A stretch of DNA of 64,000 bases, from positions 62,001 through 126,000 of the forward strand of contig JBAYRL010000004.1 in NCBI GenBank assembly GCA_041676705.1, read 5' to 3'. Of this stretch, positions 34,367-42,704 are shown piece after piece (position 1 is the first letter of the stretch; each line of letters starts with the position of its first letter). This DNA is from Acidimicrobiia bacterium. Its GTDB lineage: Bacteria; Actinomycetota; Acidimicrobiia; Acidimicrobiales; SKKL01. The notes below the pieces were generated by a model, which was given only the letters and a program-made list of their open reading frames with translations, was not told the DNA's origin and ran no database searches. The position numbers were made by a program, and so were the translations under genes.

Positions 34367-37300
34367 CTAAACCGCAGCGAAATGGCTCTTGACCTCGGCC
34401 ACCATACGATCACATTCAGCGCGTGTCTGGGCCTCAAGGTTCAACCTCAACAATGGTTCAGTGTTAGAGGGGCGCAGATTGAACCACCAACCATCGCCAG
34501 TAACGGTAAGTCCATCGAGACGATCTTGGGGCCACTGGCTATAAACTGACGCCACATGTTCAATAACGGCCTGGGGGCTAGCAACCTGAGTGTTGATTTC
34601 GCCCGAGGCGGCGTAACGGTCGAGGGGCGCGATGAGCTGCGACAATGTTCCACCCGATTTGCTGAGAGCCTCTAACACCACAAAAGCGGCAATCAAGCCC
34701 GAGTCGGCTCGCCAGTTGTCACGGAAGTAATAGTGGGCCGAATGCTCACCACCAAAGGCGGCACCCGTTTCAGCCATCACTTGTTTAATGAAAGAGTGGC
34801 CCACCCGCGAGCGAATAGCCTGGCCGCCGTGTTCCGCAATCACTTCGGGCACCGCGGCCGAACAAATGAGGTTATAGATTATTTTGGCACCGGGGTCGCG
34901 CTCTAAGACCCCAATGGCGATGAGAGCCGTGGTTAAGGAACCAGAGATTGGCTCGCCATGTTCATCGACCAGAAAGACCCGGTCAGCGTCACCGTCGAAG
35001 GCCAGACCCAAATCAGCACCAGTTTCAACGACACGCCGGCGTAGATCGGCCAAGTTTTCCACTTCGATTGGATTGGCCGGATGGTTGGGAAAAGTACCGT
35101 CTAGTTCTGGGTACATAACCTCGAGATCTATCGGCAAACCGGCAAAAGCGGCTGGTACTACCAGTCCTCCCATGCCATTTGCGGTGTCGGCTACCACCTT
35201 TAGCGGCTTCAGAGCTGAAACATCGACGAAAGAATGCACATGCGTCACAAATTCGCTCAGCAAATCTTGACTCGTGAGCTGACCGAGGCGGGTGGCCGGT
35301 GACGGCGGATTAAGCACATAAGCCTTAATATCGGCCAATCCCGTCGATTCGCCCACCGGGCGCGCCCCGGCTTGAGCGAGCTTGATTCCGTTGTATTCGG
35401 CAGGGTTGTGCGAAGCGGTGAACATTGCTCCCGGCGCGTCTAGATAGCCCGAAGCGAAATACAACATGTCAGTGGAAGCAAGGCCAATATCGACCACATC
35501 TAGACCTTGGCTGAGAACACCTTGGGTGAAGGCCTCTACCAGCTCGGGTCCGCTAGGTCGCATGTCACGGGCCACAATTATTCGATCTCGGGCGAATTCG
35601 CTTTCAGATATGAACTTGGCAAACCCCACACCAAGAGCTTCAGCCACCTCCGCGTTTAGCTGATCGGGCACGATGCCTCGAATGTCGTAGGCCTTTACTA
35701 TCGTGTCGAGCTCGCTCATGGAATCTACGCTAGTCGGGCGGGGCATGGTGGCTTGAAGTTGCGCCCGCACCTCACCCGGAAGTGGATAGCCGCCGGTGGT
35801 ACGCCAAAACGCCACCCGCAGCAAGTCAAAGACCAGCTGAAGCCCGTCACGCACCACCTTCACAGTGGAACTTGTTGAATTGATTACCCGAACCGGATGG
35901 GCCTGTACCGAATATCCGTAGCGCTGGGCCAGTACAAAGACTTCAATGTCGAAACCAAAACCGTCGATTCGACTCTGACCAAAGATGGCTTGGGCTGCTT
36001 CATGTGAAAAAGCTTTGACACCGCACTGAGTGTCACCCTGGAATCCAACCACCAAGCGCACAATTCGATTAACAACCTTGTTTCCGAAACGCCGTAGCGC
36101 CACGGCTTCAACCTCAGCTACCGACCCTTCGACGTGACGATCCCCCACCACGACCGCCGCGGTGCCAGCTTCAACCCCACTGGCCAATAGCCCCACCTGG
36201 GTGGGTGAATACGCCAAGTCGGCGTCGGTGAAAGCCACTACCTGGCCCTTTGCAGCCACCATTCCAGCGCGCACGGCAGCACCTTTACCCTGGTTAGCTG
36301 CGAAAGAAATCACCTGATCGGCCCCGGCTAAGCGCGCCTGTTCTGCGGTGTCATCACCGGAACCGTCATCAACTACCACAATCTCAAGCGAGCCCTGATC
36401 TTGGGTGTATTGCGGTAGTTCTTGACGCAGCCGAGCGATGGTTTGACCAATATGAGTAGCTTCACGATAGGCAGGAACCACCACACTTAGACGTGGCGCA
36501 AGGGCCGCATTACCTGCCACATAATGTGAAGCCACGGTGCGATCAACTGGGGCGATCGGACCTCGACGTACTAGTACTGCCAAACCAACCAGGCCCGCGA
36601 TGGTTAAGGCCCATCCGGCGGTTTCTACCCCCGAGCGGCCGTAGTGCAGCTCCACATGGGTGCTCGTTGGTGTTACCACCATAAAGCTAGGCGACACCCG
36701 CCAAGGTCCATCGGCGCCTCGTGCTTCCCAATTGGGAAAATACGAGGTTTTAACCAGAACGGGCACTCCGGGCTCGGAAACATCGAAAGAAAGCCAGTCG
36801 TCGCCTGAAGCAATGTTTGTTACTTCGACTTCCGGCAAAGGCACTAGTTCGGTGTCAATGTGATCGAGGGGATTCCCAGCCTCATCAACCCCGGCCACTC
36901 GCTGCCAGCTCTCCGGGCCGCTTGACGCTAACAGCACGTCCCAACGGCCACGATCTTGGAACCAGGGTGCCACCACCGGCAACCACTCGTGGCTGGCATC
37001 GTGAACATCGCTTAGCACCACCGGCTGATACTGAAGTGGTTCTACCAGCTCAGAATGGGCGACCTGGTAGATGATCCAGTTATTGGACCGTGCAATTTCA
37101 CGAAGGTCGGGATGACCATTAGCCGCTGCAATGGCGACATCTGACTGCGCCATGTAATAGCTCACCCCAAGCTTTTGCAGCTGCGCGATACCAAGGTTGA
37201 TGTCGAAATCGCCATAGGGCATGTCGCGTTGGGCCCGCGAAGGTTTGGCTGATAACGCCGATTGGTTCAAGAAATGAAACGGCGTCGTGGTGGAAGACTC

Positions 37301-38869
37301 GAAATACAAACCTTCCATTGACCCAATACAACCGTCAGTCCAAAACGGCAGCAGCATCAACGCCATCGGGCTACCAAAACGGTCGAGGGCTTCTCGATCG
37401 TATTCCCACATGGCTCGGCCACAGCCGTATTCAGCACCCACCCCGGCCATGGTTTGCACCAAGTTGTCGTATTCCACCCATTCGGCTTTGCCTTCGTAGC
37501 CGGTGAAATTCCAACGGGCCCAACCCGGAATATAGCTGGAATCACGGGTGCTTAGAAACAGCCAAGAATAGGTGCCGTCGTCGCTAGTTTTGCCAAAGAA
37601 AGGCAGAACCCTAAGCGGTAGAGCCACCAAAATTAGCGTGGCTAGTAGCGCCACAATGGCACCGCCCGCACGAATCCAATCGGCACCGCCGGCACCCGCT
37701 TTGCGTATACCATGGGCCACTGTTTCTTGGTTCTCACCGATCCAGCGAAGAATCTGCCCGACCGTATAAAACGCCAACATAAAGGTCAGCAGATGAATGA
37801 AAGGCAACAAACGGGCATTCCAGAGTCGCCCTTGAGGCACGAGCACGTAGCCCAGGCCGCCCACCACAATTAACGTCGCCAGATAGAAACCAGTTCGTTC
37901 CCGCCTAAAGAGCGCCACGACCAAACCAACCAGGGCCAAGTTAGCGGCCCAACGGGCATCAACCGGGAACATTCCCGTCAGCCAGAAGCCAATCTGTTCC
38001 GCCGTCCCCGCCGTGGCCGGTGGTACCAGTTTGGTCCAGCCCATGTCGTTTAGAAACGCCCTCTGACCCCAAAACGGCAATAGCCACCAAGCTGCCAACA
38101 AGGCGCCAACTGGTGTAGTGGTAGCGAGCCACTTCAGGCCCCGCTTGGACGGCCAAATCGCTAAGGCCACAAAGGTACCAACAATGGCAAAAATGAGCGG
38201 GATGACGTGGGTGAGGGCACATAAACCCACGGTGACGGCGGCCAACGCCCGATAATTCCCGGTTCTAAGGCCGTTAATGACCAAGCCCAGGTAAACCACA
38301 GCCAAAGCCAAGCTGATCGAGAAAGCGAACTCACCCGCCAAGGTGGAGGGAATGTTTCCGCCGTAAATGCTGTAAGACCGGCTAAAGAGGTAGGGCAGGG
38401 TGGATACGGCTAGGAGCGCCGGGGTTGGGAACTTCAGGTTGGCCAAGCGACCAAAGGCGTAGGCGGCAAGTGGCAAAGCCAACAAACCCGAGATTGCTAC
38501 CAGCTTGAAGGCCACCCCGTAGGCGAAAATCCAGTCGAGCACCACAATCGCCAACATGGGTGGAACCATGTAAAAGCGTAAGGCCGGAAAACCGGCATAC
38601 CAGTCGGGGGTCCAGCCAGTGAGGCGGAAATGGGGCAGCAGATGATCGCGCAGGTACGCGGGTGCCCAAACATGCGCTGCCATGTCTCCACCGGCAGGGG
38701 TGTTGTTGGTGAGAATCAACCGGGGTTGAAGCTGTAGGAACACAAAACCCACACAGGCCACCAAAATAATAGTGGTCAAGATCGCTTCAATTCGGCGTCG
38801 GCGAAGCGCACTCTCAGCTCGAGAAAGACGCGATTGGCGGGTTTCTACTTCAGGCGGAGTGGGCATCAT
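34367..38869 (-). CDS. Triple fusion: polytopic membrane protein, GT2 glycosyltransferase, phosphomannomutase
   Basis: 1500 residues in one uninterrupted frame. Part 1 (about 1-770): many membrane segments and a large outside region, resembling the PTPS-related/YfhO-like actinobacterial membrane glycosyltransferases (GGDMAAHVWAPAYLRDHLLP, WTPDWYAGFPALRFY). Part 2 (about 794-1040): soluble GT2 of the dolichyl/polyprenyl-phosphate sugar transferase type, with SVVVPAYREATHIGQT, VVDDGSGDDTAE and TDADLAYSP (Asp-x-Asp). Part 3 (1051-1500): phosphomannomutase/phosphoglucomutase with the phosphoserine loop TASHNPAEYNG, metal loop DGDADR, GEHSAHYY and RPSNTEPLLRLN. A methionine at 1051 (MSELDTIVKAYDIRG) is where free-standing phosphomannomutases start, so internal initiation could yield the mutase alone. 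The set would link mannose-1-phosphate formation to polyprenyl-sugar transfer. Confidence 0.88.
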   Translation of the reverse strand: MMPTPPEVETRQSRLSRAESALRRRRIEAILTTIILVACVGFVFLQLQPRLILTNNTPAGGDMAAHVWAPAYLRDHLLPHFRLTGWTPDWYAGFPALRFYMVPPMLAIVVLDWIFAYGVAFKLVAISGLLALPLAAYAFGRLANLKFPTPALLAVSTLPYLFSRSYSIYGGNIPSTLAGEFAFSISLALAVVYLGLVINGLRTGNYRALAAVTVGLCALTHVIPLIFAIVGTFVALAIWPSKRGLKWLATTTPVGALLAAWWLLPFWGQRAFLNDMGWTKLVPPATAGTAEQIGFWLTGMFPVDARWAANLALVGLVVALFRRERTGFYLATLIVVGGLGYVLVPQGRLWNARLLPFIHLLTFMLAFYTVGQILRWIGENQETVAHGIRKAGAGGADWIRAGGAIVALLATLILVALPLRVLPFFGKTSDDGTYSWLFLSTRDSSYIPGWARWNFTGYEGKAEWVEYDNLVQTMAGVGAEYGCGRAMWEYDREALDRFGSPMALMLLPFWTDGCIGSMEGLYFESSTTTPFHFLNQSALSAKPSRAQRDMPYGDFDINLGIAQLQKLGVSYYMAQSDVAIAAANGHPDLREIARSNNWIIYQVAHSELVEPLQYQPVVLSDVHDASHEWLPVVAPWFQDRGRWDVLLASSGPESWQRVAGVDEAGNPLDHIDTELVPLPEVEVTNIASGDDWLSFDVSEPGVPVLVKTSYFPNWEARGADGPWRVSPSFMVVTPTSTHVELHYGRSGVETAGWALTIAGLVGLAVLVRRGPIAPVDRTVASHYVAGNAALAPRLSVVVPAYREATHIGQTIARLRQELPQYTQDQGSLEIVVVDDGSGDDTAEQARLAGADQVISFAANQGKGAAVRAGMVAAKGQVVAFTDADLAYSPTQVGLLASGVEAGTAAVVVGDRHVEGSVAEVEAVALRRFGNKVVNRIVRLVVGFQGDTQCGVKAFSHEAAQAIFGQSRIDGFGFDIEVFVLAQRYGYSVQAHPVRVINSTSSTVKVVRDGLQLVFDLLRVAFWRTTGGYPLPGEVRAQLQATMPRPTSVDSMSELDTIVKAYDIRGIVPDQLNAEVAEALGVGFAKFISESEFARDRIIVARDMRPSGPELVEAFTQGVLSQGLDVVDIGLASTDMLYFASGYLDAPGAMFTASHNPAEYNGIKLAQAGARPVGESTGLADIKAYVLNPPSPATRLGQLTSQDLLSEFVTHVHSFVDVSALKPLKVVADTANGMGGLVVPAAFAGLPIDLEVMYPELDGTFPNHPANPIEVENLADLRRRVVETGADLGLAFDGDADRVFLVDEHGEPISGSLTTALIAIGVLERDPGAKIIYNLICSAAVPEVIAEHGGQAIRSRVGHSFIKQVMAETGAAFGGEHSAHYYFRDNWRADSGLIAAFVVLEALSKSGGTLSQLIAPLDRYAASGEINTQVASPQAVIEHVASVYSQWPQDRLDGLTVTGDGWWFNLRPSNTEPLLRLNLEAQTRAECDRMVAEVKSHFAAV

Positions 38870-38902
38870 GCGCTCACCATCGTGCCATGTTTTGCCGACT
38901 GA

Positions 38903-39547
38903 TTACGATGCACTGATCAACAACGCCACCACAGTGACCAGGTTGAACCCCATGTGGGTGAACACAGCCGGGCCTAAACGCTCAGATTTAATAGTGAGCC
39001 AGGCCACGATGGCCCCAAAAACTGCCAAGGCCGGAAATTGCAGCAGTTGAAGGTGCACCGCACCAAATATGACCGCAGTAGCCACTATGGCTATGGCATT
39101 GCCAAACCGTTTGCGCACCGACTGTAAGAACAGCCCGCGGAAGAAAAGCTCTTCAATAAATGGCGCGCCGATCGCCACTACCAGGACCAAGGTGGCTACA
39201 TCCACCGGAGTAGTGGCTCGGTCGGTAAGTTGGCGGGCTGCTTCCGAGACGTCGTGTTCCCCAAAAATCCAGAAGATGGGTATATAGATGACAGGAATTA
39301 CGAATAGTTGGATGATTAGCCCTAAACCCAACCCATAGAACACATCTTGTTTGGTGAATTTCCATCCAAAATCGTAAGTGAGACCAAATCCTTTGGTGCG
39401 ACTAACCCACCAAGGTACCCCGCCATAACCAAGCCACAGAGGAATCTGCAGCAGGAACAACACCGAAAGCGGAGCTACATCAATGGCGTCTCCCTCGGTG
39501 TAGCCAGCCGCTATCAGCACCAAAGCTCCGCCGACAATGGCCGCCAA
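38903..39547 (-). CDS. CPBP family intramembrane metalloprotease-like protein (start uncertain)
   Basis: Polytopic membrane protein with the CPBP (CAAX/Abi) signature: motif 1 APFIEELFFRGLFLQSVRKRF (Glu-Glu and Arg) and motif 3 VIFGAVHLQLLQFPALAVFG (His), then a C-terminal HMGFNLVTV (His and Asn). These are the metal-ligand positions of the family. The canonical start is TTG at 39547, but the same frame is open for 57 further codons up to 39718, and reads ATWGLSDAIIGFVIAQLAAIV, which looks like the missing first membrane helix and its approach. No ATG, GTG or TTG occurs in that stretch, so the true start may be CTG (39712) or ATT (39706). It is in the same frame as the DUF3499 gene just upstream. 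Confidence 0.85.
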   Translation of the reverse strand: MAAIVGGALVLIAAGYTEGDAIDVAPLSVLFLLQIPLWLGYGGVPWWVSRTKGFGLTYDFGWKFTKQDVFYGLGLGLIIQLFVIPVIYIPIFWIFGEHDVSEAARQLTDRATTPVDVATLVLVVAIGAPFIEELFFRGLFLQSVRKRFGNAIAIVATAVIFGAVHLQLLQFPALAVFGAIVAWLTIKSERLGPAVFTHMGFNLVTVVALLISAS

Positions 39548-39718
39548 TTGGGCGATGACGAAACCAATGATGGCATCGCTTAGCCCCCAGGTGGCACGCC
39601 CCGAGCGATAGGCGGCTGAATTGGCATGCGGAGCGCCACCCCAACCAACCGCTGGCGGATCGACCGAGCCTTCTTCTTGGTTGAGCGGCTGCAGCCAGCT
39701 GCTAATACTCAGGGTGCT

Positions 39719-39952
39719 TCAACTCGCTTGAGCAAAGGGCAATGGCACAACCTTACCTAAGCCACGATGATCACTTAGATGCCAACCAAGCGGAACCGAA
39801 ACCCGATCGGCGTGCGAAGTGCAAAGGTCGTGTGTCATGGGATGTGCTTCGGCGCTCAAGACCTCAAGCCAGACCATTCGATTCGCATAGTCATATGACA
39901 ATGTTGCCGTTGGCTGATTCGAACAAGCCGTACGGGCACAAGAACGTCGCAT
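39719..39952 (-). CDS. DUF3499 family small Cys-containing protein
   Basis: 77-residue actinobacterial protein: MRRSCARTACSNQPTATLSY and, further on, EAHPMTHDLCTSHADRVSVP and GW, with Cys and His spaced as a likely metal site (two Cys near the N-terminus, DLCxxH later). This matches my memory of the DUF3499 family, which is restricted to actinobacteria and has no known function. The start is chosen at Met in MRRSCART; the frame continues up to 40015 without similarity. It is divergent from ftsH with only 82 bases between the starts, and its TGA stop is directly followed, in the same frame, by the CPBP reading frame. Confidence 0.8.
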   Translation of the reverse strand: MRRSCARTACSNQPTATLSYDYANRMVWLEVLSAEAHPMTHDLCTSHADRVSVPLGWHLSDHRGLGKVVPLPFAQAS

Positions 39953-40034
39953 GGAAGTTAAGAATACAGTTATAAATAAGAATCTTCGGGGATAGGGGTC
40001 AAGGTTCGCGGCCATAACCTCCTAGCATGTAGGT

Positions 40035-42032
40035 ATGAGTCGAACCCCCAAGGCGCCCCCACCGCCACCACCACCCCGCCGTCAAGGAGGCAGCGGCCGT
40101 AGTGGTCCATCATCTGACAACGGTACCAACGAATCTGAAGCGCGCATGCCCCGCTGGGCTTTTGGCGCGCTTGGGGCTCTTATTCTTCTAGCTTTTGCCT
40201 GGTCTTTGGCTTTTGGAAACGACAACCGCGAAGAAATTTCGTTTCAAGAGCTACGCAAAGCCGTTGCTGCTGGCGAAGTGAAAACCGTTGAGTACAACAA
40301 CAACAATGGCCACGTAACCGGTAGCTATGTCGATGAAGACCGCAGCGAGTTCCGTACTACAGGGCCCACACCGCTCTCCGATGCCGACCGCGCTCTCTTT
40401 GATGAGAAGACCGAACTTTCATTCAAGACACCTCAACCGAACCTTTTAGCTTCGCTCATTCCGGTTTTGTTGCCGATTGGGCTTTTAGTGCTGTTCTTCA
40501 TGTGGATGAGCCGTCGGGCCCAAGGCCAGATGGGCGGCATAATGTCTATTGGTCGGTCGAAGGCCAAAACCTATTCCACGGAACGCCCTGGCACCACCTT
40601 CGAAGATGTGGCTGGCTATCCCGGCGTTAAACAGGAAATCACCGAAGTCATTGATTTCTTGAAGACCCCGCAGAAGTTTGGTGAGATCGGCGCCCGCATT
40701 CCCAAGGGAATCATGTTGGTTGGCCCTCCCGGAACCGGTAAAACCCTCATCGCCCGCGCTGTGGCTGGCGAGGCTGGCGTACCGTTCCTTTCGGTCAGTG
40801 GTTCTGACTTCATGGAGATGTTTGTCGGCGTTGGCGCTTCACGCGTTCGCGACTTGTTTGAAACTGCTCGCAAGCTAGGCAAAGCCATTATCTTTATCGA
40901 CGAAATCGACTCGATCGGACGCAAACGAGGCGCTGGTTTAGGCGGGGGTCACGACGAACGTGAACAAACGCTGAACCAAATGCTGAACGAGATGGACGGT
41001 TTTGAACCCTCCGAAGGCATTGTAATGATGGCCGCTACTAACCGGCCCGATATTCTCGACCCGGCTCTGATGCGACCCGGTCGCTTTGACCGCCAGATCG
41101 TGGTGCCATTGCCTAGCTTGAGCGACCGTCGTGAAATTCTCGACGTGCACATTCGCCACAAGCGGGTCGCACCCGATGTTGACCTCGATGTGGTAGCTCG
41201 GGGCACCCCGGGCATGAGTGGTGCCGATTTGTCGAACCTCGTCAATGAGGCTGCGTTGTTAGCGGTTCGCGCCGGTGACGATGCCATTTCCAAGAAACAC
41301 TTTGAAGCGGCCCGTGATCGTATTCTCATGGGCCAAAAGCGCGACACTCTGGCACTTTCAGACGAAGAAAAAGAGGCCATCGCCTACCACGAGGCGGGCC
41401 ACGCTGTTTGCGCGGCGCTCCTGCCTCACGCCGATCCGGTGCACAAGGTCACCATCATTCCTTCGGGTATGGCCTTAGGTGTAACCCACCAGCTACCTGT
41501 TGGTGAGCGTCACCTTTATCGCCAGGACTACATCGAAGATTCGTTGGTGGTACGCATGGGCGGCCGGGTAGCCGAGGAAATCATTTACGGTGTGGCTTCA
41601 ACAGGTGCGAACAACGACCTAGTTGGTGCTACCGAGCTGGCCCGCAAAATGGTGCGAGAATGGGGTATGAGCGACCGGGTGGGCCCCATGGCTTGGGGTT
41701 CTCAACAAGAGGTTTTCCTGGGTGAAGACCTAATGCACGGTCGCGATTACAGCGATGAAACAGCACGAGTGATTGACGAAGAAGTAGAAAACATTCTTCG
41801 CAGCCAAGAAGCCCGCTGCACCAATCTGCTAACCGAAAATCGTCGTGGTTTAGAGCTCGTGGCCGAAGCTTTGCTCGAACACGAAACCATTGACGGCGAT
41901 GAAGTTGTTCGTCTGGTCGAAATTGGCGCTGGCCGACTTGAAAATCTCACGCAAACCCATTCCGCTGAAACTCGTGACCTGGTAGAGCGAGAAGAACGCG
42001 AACGGGCCGCGTCGGTATTAGACAGCCCCTAG
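40035..42032 (+). CDS. ftsH: ATP-dependent zinc metalloprotease FtsH
   Basis: 665-residue membrane-anchored AAA+ protease. A Pro/Gly-rich N-tail leads to membrane segment 1 (about 38-58), an outside domain, segment 2 (LLASLIPVLLPIGLLVLFFMWM), then the AAA core: Walker A GPPGTGKT (about 230), Walker B IIFIDEIDSIG, the pore motif MFVGVGASRVRDLF and SRH NRPDILDPALMRPGRFDRQI. The protease motif is HEAGH (about 452) with downstream Asp. It degrades membrane and regulatory proteins. There is no clear Shine-Dalgarno site; TAGCAT lies 7 bases before the ATG, which may indicate leaderless translation. Transcription diverges from DUF3499. Confidence 0.97.
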   Translation: MSRTPKAPPPPPPPRRQGGSGRSGPSSDNGTNESEARMPRWAFGALGALILLAFAWSLAFGNDNREEISFQELRKAVAAGEVKTVEYNNNNGHVTGSYVDEDRSEFRTTGPTPLSDADRALFDEKTELSFKTPQPNLLASLIPVLLPIGLLVLFFMWMSRRAQGQMGGIMSIGRSKAKTYSTERPGTTFEDVAGYPGVKQEITEVIDFLKTPQKFGEIGARIPKGIMLVGPPGTGKTLIARAVAGEAGVPFLSVSGSDFMEMFVGVGASRVRDLFETARKLGKAIIFIDEIDSIGRKRGAGLGGGHDEREQTLNQMLNEMDGFEPSEGIVMMAATNRPDILDPALMRPGRFDRQIVVPLPSLSDRREILDVHIRHKRVAPDVDLDVVARGTPGMSGADLSNLVNEAALLAVRAGDDAISKKHFEAARDRILMGQKRDTLALSDEEKEAIAYHEAGHAVCAALLPHADPVHKVTIIPSGMALGVTHQLPVGERHLYRQDYIEDSLVVRMGGRVAEEIIYGVASTGANNDLVGATELARKMVREWGMSDRVGPMAWGSQQEVFLGEDLMHGRDYSDETARVIDEEVENILRSQEARCTNLLTENRRGLELVAEALLEHETIDGDEVVRLVEIGAGRLENLTQTHSAETRDLVEREERERAASVLDSP

Positions 42033-42098
42033 ATTGCCCACAGAGCCAGGTAACTCATAGGGGAACCGATACCGGTTTGTGGTATTGACCCGCGATAG

Positions 42099-42635
42099 CT
42101 AATCGGTCGGTGAAGCTTCATTCGAGGTTTCACCGCCGAAGCTGGCCGCGGTTTCGCTTACGCCGCCGAAACCGGCACAGGCCGCACAGTCGCCTGAACA
42201 GGAACTTTCACCCGACTCGCCTTCTCGAAGCTTCCCCAAGGTGGCCCAAAGCTCTTCAGCAATCGGGCCACCGGCGAAAGAAGCATTTACCACGCCTTCG
42301 TGGTCAATTAGAAGGGTTAGCGGAACGCCTTCCACCTCGTAGCGTTGATGCAGCTTAGGTTGAGCACCAACCTCGATTTCCTGGACTGCGACCTCGGAAC
42401 ATTCCAAAGCCCTTGCTTTTTCAATCGCTCCGACACAGGAATTGCAGGTAGCTGAGGTAAATACTGCCACCAGCCACGGGCTTTCACTACGGACGAAATC
42501 GGCCCGGTCGACTTGGGTTGGAACCCGATAAGTGGTGGGCGGAGCTGTAGGCGCATCAGGCTCACGGCGCTGAATCAAAGCCGCAATCACGCCCGCCACG
42601 CCAACCAATACCACCGCTAGGATTAAACGCTCCAT
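42099..42635 (-). CDS. Membrane-anchored thioredoxin-fold protein with Cys-rich tail
   Basis: 178-residue protein with one N-terminal membrane anchor (ERLILAVVLVGVAGVIAAL) and a thioredoxin-like domain (about 45-140): PWLVAVFTSATCNSCVGAIEKA (CxxC active site), and the cis-Pro motif EGVPLTLLID. It should act on the outer side of the membrane or at its surface, in thiol redox work or cytochrome or surface-protein assembly. The C-terminal tail has SSCSGDCAACAGFGG, three Cys in 7 residues, possibly metal-binding or redox-active, then a disordered end. It is convergent with ftsH and upstream of the DUF5719-like gene on the minus strand. Confidence 0.85.
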   Translation of the reverse strand: MERLILAVVLVGVAGVIAALIQRREPDAPTAPPTTYRVPTQVDRADFVRSESPWLVAVFTSATCNSCVGAIEKARALECSEVAVQEIEVGAQPKLHQRYEVEGVPLTLLIDHEGVVNASFAGGPIAEELWATLGKLREGESGESSCSGDCAACAGFGGVSETAASFGGETSNEASPTD

Positions 42636-42704
42636 AGCTAGAGTGTGCCCGATAATTGGTTCGGAAGTGTACCTGAGAGCCAGACAAGGCCGTTTGGGGT
42701 TGGT

